Origin: an uncultured Prevotella sp.
GTDB lineage: Bacteria; Bacteroidota; Bacteroidia; Bacteroidales; Bacteroidaceae
DNA: 64,000 bases
Direction: 5' to 3'
Assembly (NCBI GenBank): GCA_900543585.1
Contig: UQRP01000002.1
Coordinates: forward strand, 62,001 to 126,000
Shown: piece by piece, positions 54,840-61,940 of the stretch
Layout: every line of letters begins with the position of its first letter
Numbering within the stretch: position 1 is the first letter of the stretch
Program-made: the position numbers and the translations under genes
The notes under the pieces: generated by a model
What the model was told of the DNA's origin: nothing
Seen by the model: only the letters and a program-made list of their open reading frames with translations
Databases searched by the model: none

Positions 54840-54974
54840 TTATCTTCTTTTAGCAGCCTCAGTCTGAGGAGCCTTCTTCTGTGTTTGTGTTGTTGCTTTA
54901 ACAGTTCTTGGCTGGCTTCTTGACTGAAGCTGCTTTTTAGCTGTTATGGCAGGGTTCCTGTCGATTTGGAGCAT
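54840..54974 (-). CDS. Small basic protein, 44 aa, unknown function
   Basis: A 45-codon frame on the minus strand beginning MLQIDRNPAITAKK and ending TEAAKRR. It contains about eleven Lys/Arg and only two acidic residues, and is rich in Gln, Thr and Ala. An in-frame stop two codons upstream fixes the ATG as the earliest start. It lies between a complete minus-strand promoter (55067-55098) and a terminator (54778-54811), which strongly supports a transcript; whether it acts as a protein or as an RNA is open. The composition resembles the Lys/Ala-rich tail of the winged-helix protein at 33472. No family recognised. Confidence 0.5.
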   Translation of the reverse strand: MLQIDRNPAITAKKQLQSRSQPRTVKATTQTQKKAPQTEAAKRR

Positions 54975-55066
54975 GTGTTACTATATTGTCTCACTACTTT
55001 TATTGTCCTGAAAATCTCTTTACCTTGTGGTACTTTCTTTACCTTATCTGTTTCTTATTGACGCTG

Positions 55067-55098
55067 CAAAGTTAGGCATTATTTTAGATTGCACCAAA
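55067..55098 (-). promoter_or_regulatory. Bacteroidota promoter of the small leftward unit
   Basis: On the minus strand TTTG (55098-55095), exactly 20 bp, TAACTTTG (55074-55067). The transcript would start near 55062, about 88 bases before the ATG at 54974. Confidence 0.75.
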
Positions 55099-55216
55099 TT
55101 CTTTCAGTAAAATGCCCAAACCATTCAGCAAACGGCTCTATGGCATACCGGCGGAAGTTATCTGTTAGGTGTAGACATGTTTTTGATTGCAATCTATTAT
55201 ATAATTAGGTGTATCC

Positions 55217-55540
55217 GTGAAATGTTGTCGCTTTTCCTGCGTCATCATCGGCCGCTGTGCTAACTGGGTGCTTCGTGGCGACCCGAAGGTCTTCCGCGTC
55301 TTCGTCACCTCCAACCGTGAGGATGCCGTGGAGCGCGTCATGGACAAAGATCACCTCACCGCTGAGGCTGCCGAGAAGCGCATTGAGCAGGTGAACAAAG
55401 GCCGCAGCAACCACTACTTCCAGTATACGGGGCGTCGCTGGACCGATGCCCACGACTACGACCTGGTCCTCAATACCAGCACTTTGGGCCTCGACCGCTG
55501 TGCCGACATCATCGCAAAGTGTGTGGGGAGGGCTAAATAA
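55217..55540 (+). pseudogene. 5'-truncated cytidylate kinase-like gene
   Basis: The product of this frame begins at GTG 55217 and reads SCVIIGRCANWVLRGDPKVFRVFV, then AEKRIEQVNKGRSNHYFQYTGRRW and YDLVLNTSTLGLDRCADII, which match the second half of cytidylate-kinase-like (Cytidylate_kin2) proteins. Those are about 200 aa and begin with a GxxGSGG P-loop; here the P-loop half is absent and nothing upstream supplies it. It is therefore a remnant of 107 codons, next to the broken sensor system. A promoter for mntH begins in its tail region. Confidence 0.75.
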
Positions 55541-55552
55541 TTGTAGCATGGA

Positions 55553-55584
55553 TTTGTAGATTTCAAAGGAAGTGAGTATCTTTG
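55553..55584 (+). promoter_or_regulatory. Bacteroidota promoter of mntH
   Basis: TTTG at 55553-55556, exactly 20 bp, then TATCTTTG at 55577-55584. The start codon at 55592 follows only 7 bases after the box, so the mRNA has almost no leader. Confidence 0.8.
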
Positions 55585-55591
55585 CAAGCAT

Positions 55592-56851
55592 ATGAACATA
55601 CTTACAGAACTCAAGAACAAGCAGCACCCGCATGTGTTGGGTGCACTCGACATCTTCAAGTATATCGGTCCGGGACTCTTGGTCACCGTTGGTTTCATCG
55701 ACCCCGGCAACTGGGCCAGTAACTTCGCCGCCGGCTCAGAATACGGTTATGGCCTGTTGTGGGTGGTGACGCTGTCCACCATCATGCTTATTGCCTTGCA
55801 GCACAATGTTGCCCACTTGGGCATCGTCACCGGTCTGTGTCTGAGCGAGGCGGCGGTGAAATACACGCCGCGGTGGGTCGGTCGCCCTATCGTGGTGAGC
55901 GCTATCCTGGCCAGCATCTCTACGTCGCTGGCTGAGATTCTCGGTGGCGCCATTGCCTTGCAGATGCTCTTTGGCATGGCTATCCCCGTTGGCGCCCTGC
56001 TGGTCACGGCCACGGTGCTCATCCTGCTCTTCACCAATTCATATAAGAAGATAGAGCGCGCCGTCATTGGCTTTGTCTCCGTCATCGGACTGTCGTTCAT
56101 CTACGAGCTCTTCCTCGTGCATATCGACTGGGGCGAGGCCGTGCGCTCAGCAGTGGTGCCGTCGGTGCCCCAGGGCTCGATGCTCATCATCATGAGCGTC
56201 TTGGGCGCCGTAGTCATGCCTCACAACCTCTTCCTGCACTCCGAGGTCATCCAGAGCCGCGAGATTAACCTCAAGGGCGACGACCGCATCCGCCATGCGC
56301 TGAAGTATGAGTTTGCCGACACCCTGTTCTCCATGCTTGTAGGCTGGGCCATCAACTCGGCTATGATTCTCTTGGCAGCCTCCACTTTCTTCACCCGAGG
56401 CGAGCATGTCGACGACCTGGCGCAGGCAAACGCCATGCTGGCGCCGCTCTTGGGCAACAACGCGTCGAATATCTTTGCCATCGCACTGCTCCTGGCGGGC
56501 ATCTCCAGCACCATCACCAGTGGTATGGCGGCGGGAAGTATCTTCTCAGGACTGTTCAGCGAGTCGTACAACGTCAAAGACCCGCACTCTGTGGTGGGTG
56601 TAGTGCTGTCGTTGGGCGTAGCGCTGCTGCTCATCTTCTTCATCGGCAACCCCTTCCAGGGCCTTCTCATCTCGCAGATGGTGCTGAGTTTGCAGTTGCC
56701 CTTCACGGTCTTCCTGCAAGTGAGCCTGACCTCTTCGAAGCGGATCATGGGAAAATATGCCAACAAACCGCTCAATGCCGCCTTCCTCTATGGCCTTGCT
56801 GCCATCGTCACGGCCCTCAACATCTGGCTGATTATCTCAGAGATTATTTGA
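55592..56851 (+). CDS. mntH: Nramp-family divalent metal (Mn2+/Fe2+) transporter MntH
   Basis: A 419-aa Nramp protein with about 11 transmembrane helices. The metal-site motifs are DPGN (37-40, first helix) and MPHN in helix six (VVMPHNLFLHSEV), both complete. GITSTITSGMAAGSIF-like (AGISSTITSGMAAGS) and the QMVLSLQLPFTVFLQVSLTSS stretch are also conserved. It imports manganese or iron with protons. The promoter leaves an ultra-short leader. The 3' side is followed by a palindrome-rich intergenic region. Confidence 0.94.
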   Translation: MNILTELKNKQHPHVLGALDIFKYIGPGLLVTVGFIDPGNWASNFAAGSEYGYGLLWVVTLSTIMLIALQHNVAHLGIVTGLCLSEAAVKYTPRWVGRPIVVSAILASISTSLAEILGGAIALQMLFGMAIPVGALLVTATVLILLFTNSYKKIERAVIGFVSVIGLSFIYELFLVHIDWGEAVRSAVVPSVPQGSMLIIMSVLGAVVMPHNLFLHSEVIQSREINLKGDDRIRHALKYEFADTLFSMLVGWAINSAMILLAASTFFTRGEHVDDLAQANAMLAPLLGNNASNIFAIALLLAGISSTITSGMAAGSIFSGLFSESYNVKDPHSVVGVVLSLGVALLLIFFIGNPFQGLLISQMVLSLQLPFTVFLQVSLTSSKRIMGKYANKPLNAAFLYGLAAIVTALNIWLIISEII

Positions 56852-56921
56852 GTGAAATCCTCTGTTTTCGCTCATTTTTATCGCAAAATACCCCATTACC
56901 CCCATTATTCAGCCTTTTTGA

Positions 56922-56972
56922 CCCGCTTTTTTGCCACTTTTAAGGGCAAAAAAGCGGGAAATCACGTGATTT
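56922..56972. repeat. Perfect 14-bp hairpin followed by a 14-bp palindrome
   Basis: CCCGCTTTTTTGCC (56922-56935) and GGCAAAAAAGCGGG (56945-56958) pair perfectly around a 9-base loop. Directly after comes AAATCACGTGATTT, a perfect palindrome (56959-56972), whose flanks GCGGGA and TGTCACGC extend it imperfectly. The structure can end mntH transcription and has the look of a dispersed repeat unit. Confidence 0.75.
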
Positions 56973-57192
56973 GTCACGCTTAATGTAACGTTGTTACATG
57001 GGCGCAAATTATTGGGGGCGGTGTAAAAACGGCGGCTTTACCTTGCCTAAAATAATGTGAGCCAACGAGTTACAAGTGTGTTAAGCACTCGTCCTGTATG
57101 CGCTCATCTGCTTAACTTTGCTGGCCATCTTTGGTGATGTCTTACTAAGAGTCAGCACCGACTTCACGATGTTATCTGTTCTCACACGCAAA

Positions 57193-57212
57193 GGTAACAC
57201 CTTTATGTTACC
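57193..57212. promoter_or_regulatory. Candidate operator upstream of ygbA
   Basis: GGTAACA-CCTTTA-TGTTACC is a perfect 7-bp inverted repeat. A second GTAAC/GTTAC pair lies at 56983-56999. GTAAC-type palindromes are used by CRP/FNR-family nitrosative-stress regulators such as HcpR, but which regulator binds here is inference. Confidence 0.4.
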
Positions 57213-57274
57213 AAGGTTTGTCAGCGGCTTTACGAAAAGGTGAAGAAGTGGGGGAGTTTCTAAAAACTTATCAC

Positions 57275-57282
57275 TACCTTTG
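57275..57282 (+). promoter_or_regulatory. -7 promoter box of ygbA
   Basis: TACCTTTG, 20 bp before the start codon at 57303. Confidence 0.6.
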
Positions 57283-57302
57283 CAAATATAAACAGAGAAT
57301 TC

Positions 57303-57596
57303 ATGACAAAGATAGAGAAAGACAAGAAGATAGTGCGGCTGATGGTAGAAATCTATTGCCGCCACCATCTGCATGCTAAGACCATGCCGGAGGAATACCG
57401 CCATCTCATTGACTACGCTTGCCGTCGCTTGGACCGTTGTCGCTTTGGCGCCGAGAAGAAGGCGTGCATGAGATGCCCCATCCACTGCTATGCGCCCAAA
57501 GAGCGTGAGCTGATAAGAAAGGTAATGAGATGGTCGGGCCCAAGAATGATCTTCTATGCTCCCAAGGCCACGCTGATGCACATGCTTGGGCGATAA
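57303..57596 (+). CDS. ygbA: YgbA-family (nitrous oxide-stimulated promoter) protein
   Basis: A 97-aa cysteine-rich protein. RLMVEIYCRHHLH, then CRRLDRCRFGAEKKACMRCPIHCY and KVMRWSGPRM match the YgbA_NO family. Six cysteines are visible, one in the first part and five in the middle cluster, suggesting a metal or iron-sulfur site. In enterobacteria ygbA is controlled by the nitric-oxide sensor NsrR and helps recovery from nitrosative stress. The region upstream has inverted repeats that could be operators. A bidirectional terminator follows. Confidence 0.85.
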   Translation: MTKIEKDKKIVRLMVEIYCRHHLHAKTMPEEYRHLIDYACRRLDRCRFGAEKKACMRCPIHCYAPKERELIRKVMRWSGPRMIFYAPKATLMHMLGR

Positions 57597-57607
57597 GGGC
57601 AACGTCA

Positions 57608-57653
57608 ACAACAACAAAGGGGTGAACCAAGAAAGGTCCGCCCCTTTGTTGTA
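57608..57653. terminator. Bidirectional terminator between ygbA and the AspT-family gene
   Basis: CAACAAAGGGG and CCCCTTTGTTG form a perfect 11-bp stem, with inner GGACC-type pairing (GAACC/GGTCC). Confidence 0.75.
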
Positions 57654-57674
57654 TCTTATAGTGTGCTGCCCCTG

Positions 57675-59366
57675 CTATCCGCAGAAGAAAAGCACGCATA
57701 TCTGCGCTGTGAAGATTCTCAGGAACATACTCAGCGGGTAGACCGTGGAGTAGCCCACAGCAGGTGCCTCTTTCGAGCAGCTCGCGTTGGCATAGGCCAG
57801 GGCTGGAGGATCGGTATAGGTACCGGCAATCATACCCATGATGGTGAAGTAGTTGAACTTAAACTTAAGACGTGCTATCGGGCCAATGATGAGGATGGGC
57901 ACCACCGTGATGATGAAACCTGTGAGCACATAGAGTAGACCGTCGCCCTGGACAACCGTGTTGACGAATCCTGCACCTGCCTTGATACCCACGCTGGCCA
58001 AGAAGAGTACGAGACCCATCTCGCGGAGCATCATGTTGGCCGATGTCGTGGTGTAGGTTACCAGCTTGATGCGGTAGCCGAAGCGGCCGATGAGAATGGC
58101 GATGATGAGCGGGCCACCGGCAAGACCGAGCTTCAGAGGTACTGGCACACCGGGAATAGAGATAGGCAGCATACCGAAGATGATACCTACGACGATGCCG
58201 ATGAAGATGGTGGCGATATTTGGGACATTCAGGCTGCGTGCGGAGTTACCCATCATCTCAGCCACGCGGTTGACATTCTCCTCGCGACCTACGACCATGA
58301 TGCGGTCGCCGACGTGGAAGTGGTGGTTGCGGCTGGCGAAGAGGTCCATGCCCTGGCGTGTGATACGCGTGATGTTGACACCGTAGACACTGGAGAAGTG
58401 CATCTTGCCAAGGGTTTTACCATTCATCTTAGGATTGGTGACGATGATACGCTTGGAGATCATAGGCTGGGTGTCATCACAGGTCTCCCATTCGAAGTCT
58501 GTCTCGGGACCGATGAAGGCTTGGATGGCCTCGGCGTCGGCTTCAGCGCAGACGATGTGAACCTTGTCGCCAATTTCGAACTTCGTCTTGCTGGTGGGAA
58601 TGGTCACGATGCCATCGTGAAGAAGCCTTGTGCAGACAATGTCACGGTTGAGGAACTCGCTGATTTGCTGCAGGGTACGTCCGGCAAGATAGGAGTTGCT
58701 GACCTCCAAGGTCAGAGCCTTAGGCTTGGCATGCGGGTTGGCAGCCTCCTGCTCGTCGAGCTGCTTCTCTTCATCCTGCAAGTTCGTCTTGGTGATGTAG
58801 CGGATGAGGATGGTAGCACCGATGATACCCAAGACACCGAGGGGATAGGCGCAGGCGTAGCCGTTGGCAATCTGTGGAATCTGCCCGTTGGGGAAGACAG
58901 AGTTCAGCGCCTCATTGGCAGCACCGAGACCCGGCGTGTTGGTGACAGCACCATAGAGCACACCAATCATCATTGGCAGGTTGTCGGGCTTGCTCGTGTC
59001 GAAGAAGATGTAATAGCAAGCAAACATCACCAGGACATTGAGAAGAATCATCAGCGTGGAGAGCCCGTTGAGTGCGATACCGCCTTTCTTGAAACTCTCG
59101 AAGAAGCCCGGACCTACCTGTAAACCTATACAGAAAACGAAGAGGATAAGTCCAAAGTCCTGGAGAAAGCCCAGGATGGGCGTCGGCGCCGTGAAGCCAA
59201 TGTGGCCGGCAAGGATGCCGCAGAATAATACAAAGGTGACACCAAGGGAAATGCCACCGATTTTCAGTTTACCCAAAAGGACACCGCAGGCTATCACCAA
59301 GCCGTAGAGTAGGGTGATGTGTGCGACAGAGTCTTGGGTGGTGAAAAGATTGATTAACCAGTCCAT
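57675..59366 (-). CDS. AspT/YidE/YbjL-family transporter
   Basis: A 563-aa inner-membrane protein. Two hydrophobic halves, each of about five helices (GVLYGAVTNTPGLGAANEAL and GMIAGTYTDPPALAYANA carry the family's matched substrate loops), surround two cytosolic RCK_C/TrkA_C domains in the middle (TLEVSNSYLAGRTLQQISEF and RIIVTNPKMNGKTLGKM). The family includes the aspartate:alanine exchanger AspT. Substrate unknown. The start at 59366 (MDWLINLFTTQ) is used because the longer frame from 59477 adds a non-homologous tail and would lie upstream of the -7 box at 59390-59397. Confidence 0.87.
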   Translation of the reverse strand: MDWLINLFTTQDSVAHITLLYGLVIACGVLLGKLKIGGISLGVTFVLFCGILAGHIGFTAPTPILGFLQDFGLILFVFCIGLQVGPGFFESFKKGGIALNGLSTLMILLNVLVMFACYYIFFDTSKPDNLPMMIGVLYGAVTNTPGLGAANEALNSVFPNGQIPQIANGYACAYPLGVLGIIGATILIRYITKTNLQDEEKQLDEQEAANPHAKPKALTLEVSNSYLAGRTLQQISEFLNRDIVCTRLLHDGIVTIPTSKTKFEIGDKVHIVCAEADAEAIQAFIGPETDFEWETCDDTQPMISKRIIVTNPKMNGKTLGKMHFSSVYGVNITRITRQGMDLFASRNHHFHVGDRIMVVGREENVNRVAEMMGNSARSLNVPNIATIFIGIVVGIIFGMLPISIPGVPVPLKLGLAGGPLIIAILIGRFGYRIKLVTYTTTSANMMLREMGLVLFLASVGIKAGAGFVNTVVQGDGLLYVLTGFIITVVPILIIGPIARLKFKFNYFTIMGMIAGTYTDPPALAYANASCSKEAPAVGYSTVYPLSMFLRIFTAQICVLFFCG

Positions 59367-59389
59367 TTCTAATCTTAAAAATAACATTG

Positions 59390-59397
59390 CAAAGGTA
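59390..59397 (-). promoter_or_regulatory. -7 promoter box of the AspT-family gene
   Basis: TACCTTTG on the minus strand, 23 bp before the start at 59366. Confidence 0.55.
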
Positions 59398-59512
59398 CAA
59401 CTTTTTATAGGTATACAACTATAAAAAGTAAAATATTTTAAGTAAAGCGGAAATATGGCATGTATTTTGTTGCTCAATCTTACAGAAAATTAACTATTTA
59501 AAGATTATAATT

Positions 59513-60208
59513 ATGGCATTCATAGACTATTATAAGATTTTAGGTGTTGACAAGGATATTCCCCAGAAGGATGTCCGCAAGGCTTTCTTGAAGCGTGCCA
59601 AGCAGTTTCACCCGGATCTTCACCCCGATGACCCTAAGGCCAAGGCGAAATTCCAGGCGCTGAACGAGGCTTACGAGGTCATTAGCGACCCTGAAAAGCG
59701 TCGTAAATACGACCAGTATGGTGAGCATTGGCGTGAGGCCGGCGCTTTTGGTGGTGGTGCTGGCGGCAATGGCGCCGGTGGTCAGGAGTTCCACTGGAGC
59801 ACGTCGTCGGGTGGTTCGCCTTTCGAGGGCTTCGACTTCTCCGACTTTGGCGGTGGCGGCGGCTTCTCCAGCTTCTTCCAGGATTTGTTTGGCAGCATGG
59901 GCGGTGGCGCCCGGACCTCGCGCTCGGCCCGTACGAGCACCGGCGAGATGAACGCCAAGGTGAACATCGACCTCTATACGGCCTTGTTGGGTGGCGAAGT
60001 CATCATCCAGCTGAGCAATGGTCAGAAGATTAAGCTGAAAGTAAAACCCGAGACGCAGAATGGCACCAAGGTGCGCTTGCGTGGCAAAGGCTATGACAGA
60101 GGCGACGGAACTTATGGCGATTTGATTATTACTTATAATGTCACACTGCCAACAAATCTGTCACAACGTCAGAAAGATTTGCTCAACCAAATGCGCTATG
60201 CTGGCTAA
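59513..60208 (+). CDS. DnaJ/CbpA-like chaperone with a single C-terminal domain
   Basis: A 231-aa J-domain protein. J domain at 1-70 with HPD (33-35) in FHPDLHP; Gly/Phe-rich linker 80-140; then one beta-sandwich domain (AKVNIDLYTALLGGEVIIQL to the end). CbpA and DnaJ normally have two such domains and a dimerisation tail, and about 300 residues; there is no zinc finger here. It should stimulate a DnaK-type ATPase. The codon use and the regular Gly/Phe linker look normal, so the short form is probably natural and not a truncation. Confidence 0.88.
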   Translation: MAFIDYYKILGVDKDIPQKDVRKAFLKRAKQFHPDLHPDDPKAKAKFQALNEAYEVISDPEKRRKYDQYGEHWREAGAFGGGAGGNGAGGQEFHWSTSSGGSPFEGFDFSDFGGGGGFSSFFQDLFGSMGGGARTSRSARTSTGEMNAKVNIDLYTALLGGEVIIQLSNGQKIKLKVKPETQNGTKVRLRGKGYDRGDGTYGDLIITYNVTLPTNLSQRQKDLLNQMRYAG

Positions 60209-60280
60209 GGCCTCTCGCTATATGGGCTGACGCTATTAGAGCAGTTATGATAAATAAGATATAGGGAATCCCCTACTTCG

Positions 60281-60394
60281 GAGGTGTTGGGTGTTTGGTG
60301 GTAGGTGTTGGGTGTTAATGGTATGAATTAGTTGGTGTTTGGGTGATACGTGTTACTACATATCATTAACACCTACCACCCAACACCTACCACC
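60281..60394. repeat. Heptamer repeat (GGTGTTR-type) forming an inverted pair
   Basis: Left arm 60281-60320 is a run of degenerate heptamers (GGTGTTG, GGTGTTT, GGTGGTA, GGTGTTG, GGTGTTA). Right arm 60364-60394 is the reverse complement of its second half (60297-60320), differing by one heptamer. The arms are 43 bp apart, between the convergent dnaJ-like and HD genes. Confidence 0.85.
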
Positions 60395-60397
60395 TAA

Positions 60398-61030
60398 TTA
60401 CAACTCATCCAAGTCTTCGGGCGATGTCTCGATGATGGCAGCTGCTATGGAGTCAGCGTTCTGCACTATGCAGCACAGCGGATATTCCTGACGTGCCGTA
60501 TCGTAGCAACGCTCATCCTCGTAGGAATTCATGTTCAGACCAAAGGCACCCATATGCCAGCGGATGGCTAACATCTCGTCGTCGTGCAGATCAAGTCCGC
60601 TGAGCAGCAACATGATGACCGACTTCTCGCCATGGCCCATAGGAAATTTCTTATATGTCACACTGTAGCCCTCGGTATCCTCCCAGATGCCGAGTTTGTT
60701 TTTACGCTTCTTCGTCGTACGCTTATAGATGTCCGTCTTGCAGACGTCATGCAGCAAGGTGGCGATGATGACACTTTCGCGCTTCACCTGGCCTGCTGCC
60801 GCTGCATCGAGCGTCTTCAGTCCATCGTAAATCATCAACCCCGCATGGCAGGTATTCAGACTATGCTGGCAGAGTCCGCCCGGGACATTGAGATGATGGC
60901 CGGCAGAAGCCGGAGCTTCGAAAAATCCATCCTTCTCCAGGTCTTCGATGACGTAGTCCATACCCTCGCGATTGGTAGACCTGAGCAGGTCTTCAAACTC
61001 TTTTTTGTTCTTTTCTTTGTCTATTTCCAT
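60398..61030 (-). CDS. HD-domain phosphohydrolase
   Basis: A 210-aa HD-superfamily protein. The metal-binding pattern is clear: His56 in CQHSLNTCHAG, His94-Asp95 in TLLHDVCK, then HGEKS and a later Asp in VQNADSIAAA. The C-terminus is acidic (ETSPEDLDEL). Members hydrolyse nucleotides or cyclic dinucleotides; the target here is unknown. The start at 61030 is set by a minus-strand promoter box that spans 61052-61059 and would overlap the longer alternative at 61054. Confidence 0.83.
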   Translation of the reverse strand: MEIDKEKNKKEFEDLLRSTNREGMDYVIEDLEKDGFFEAPASAGHHLNVPGGLCQHSLNTCHAGLMIYDGLKTLDAAAAGQVKRESVIIATLLHDVCKTDIYKRTTKKRKNKLGIWEDTEGYSVTYKKFPMGHGEKSVIMLLLSGLDLHDDEMLAIRWHMGAFGLNMNSYEDERCYDTARQEYPLCCIVQNADSIAAAIIETSPEDLDEL

Positions 61031-61051
61031 GATAAAAAGCAAATGTTTGTG

Positions 61052-61084
61052 CAAAATTAATCAAAAAAATGTTGTTAAAGCAAA
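61052..61084 (-). promoter_or_regulatory. Bacteroidota promoter of the HD gene
   Basis: On the minus strand TTTG (61084-61081), 21 bp, then TAATTTTG (61059-61052). It lies back to back with the rplU promoter. Confidence 0.7.
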
Positions 61085-61100
61085 GATAATCGACTAAAAC

Positions 61101-61132
61101 TTTGCTGCAACGTATAAAAAGCAGTAACTTTG
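61101..61132 (+). promoter_or_regulatory. Bacteroidota promoter of rplU-rpmA
   Basis: TTTG at 61101-61104, exactly 20 bp, then TAACTTTG at 61125-61132. Transcription would start near 61138. Confidence 0.8.
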
Positions 61133-61141
61133 CACTGATTT

Positions 61142-61218
61142 ATTAGTCCGTGGAGGCTCGGAAAAGTGGCAACACGTTGTTGTCCGCCTTGCGGAAGAAC
61201 CGATTAGTTTAATTTAAA
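61142..61218 (+). promoter_or_regulatory. Structured 5' leader of rplU (candidate ribosomal-protein leader)
   Basis: Between the promoter and the start codon, GGCAACA/TGTTGTC (one wobble) and CCGC/GCGG form two adjacent hairpins (about 61169-61196), with further pairing of CGG near 61160 and CCG near 61201. A structured leader of this size before rplU would fit autoregulation by the L21 protein. Confidence 0.45.
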
Positions 61219-61536
61219 ATGTACGCAATCGTAGAGATTAACGGTCAGCAGTTCAAAGCTGAGGCTGGCAAGAAGCTTTATGTGCATCACATGAAGGATG
61301 CTGAGGCCGGCAAGACTGTTGAGTTCGACCGTGTGCTGCTCGTCGACAATGACGGTGCAGTGACAGTCGGTGCGCCCACAGTAGATGGCGCAAAAGTAGT
61401 AGCCGAGGTGGTGAATCCGCTCGTCAAGGGCGACAAGGTCGTGGTGTTCAAGATGAAGCGCCGCAAGGACTACCGTGTTAAGAACGGTCATCGCACCCAC
61501 TTCACCGAGGTAGAGGTTAAATCAGTTAACGCTTAA
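61219..61536 (+). CDS. rplU: 50S ribosomal protein L21
   Basis: A 105-aa bL21. MYAIVEINGQQFKAEAGKKLYV opens the family sequence, and VVFKMKRRKDYRVKNGHRTHFTEV is the RNA-binding C-terminal part. It binds 23S rRNA in the large subunit. First gene of the rplU-rpmA pair; 18 bp to rpmA. Confidence 0.97.
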   Translation: MYAIVEINGQQFKAEAGKKLYVHHMKDAEAGKTVEFDRVLLVDNDGAVTVGAPTVDGAKVVAEVVNPLVKGDKVVVFKMKRRKDYRVKNGHRTHFTEVEVKSVNA

Positions 61537-61554
61537 AACAGGAGGTAAAAGAAA

Positions 61555-61845
61555 ATGGCTCACAAGAAAGGACAAACCAGTTCACGAAATGGCCGTGAAT
61601 CAGCAGCTCAGCGTTTAGGTGTTAAGATTTGGGGTGGTCAGAAGATCGTTGCCGGCAACATCATCGTTCGCCAGCGTGGCAACAAGCACTTCGCCGGTGA
61701 GAATGTCGCTCAGGGTAAGGACTACACACTGTATGCTCTGACAGACGGTGTGGTCTACTTCCACAAGGGCGCTCGCAACAAGAGCACGGTTTCTGTGCTC
61801 AGCCCCGAGGCTTACGCAGCTAAGACAAAGAAAGCTGACGCATAA
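61555..61845 (+). CDS. rpmA: 50S ribosomal protein L27
   Basis: A 96-aa bL27. The N-terminus MAHKKGQTSSRNGRESAAQR and GVKIWGGQKIVAGNIIVRQRG are characteristic, with HFAGENVAQGKDYTLYALTDG. The start is direct AHKKG; there is no N-terminal cleavable extension of the Firmicutes kind. It contacts the peptidyl transferase centre. A terminator follows at 61875. Confidence 0.97.
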   Translation: MAHKKGQTSSRNGRESAAQRLGVKIWGGQKIVAGNIIVRQRGNKHFAGENVAQGKDYTLYALTDGVVYFHKGARNKSTVSVLSPEAYAAKTKKADA

Positions 61846-61874
61846 CACAAAACAAACTTATTCCAAACAAACAT

Positions 61875-61909
61875 AGAAGCCTGTTCCCGTGAGGGAGCAG
61901 GCTTTCTAC
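61875..61909 (+). terminator. Rho-independent terminator after rpmA
   Basis: AGAAGCCTG-TTCCC / GGGAG-CAGGCTTTCT stem with a GTGA loop; it ends 32 bp before the convergent protease gene's stop. Confidence 0.85.
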
Positions 61910-61940
61910 ATTTATATACCTATTGACTTGTTTCGACCAT

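Larger units (their letters stand above)
56852..57302. other. 451-bp gene-free region rich in perfect palindromes
   Basis: Between mntH and ygbA. It contains, from left to right, a 14-bp hairpin (56922-56958), a 14-bp palindrome AAATCACGTGATTT (56959-56972), ATGTAAC-GTT-GTTACAT (56983-56999), and GGTAACA-N6-TGTTACC (57193-57212), then the ygbA -7 box. A possible 34-codon minus-strand frame (57081-57185) is too weak to list as a gene. Confidence 0.7.

Noticed and set aside
57081..57617. Minus-strand frame of 178 codons across ygbA
   Set aside because: It runs through ygbA, which has clear family motifs on the plus strand; only its last 34 codons were kept as a low-interest observation.
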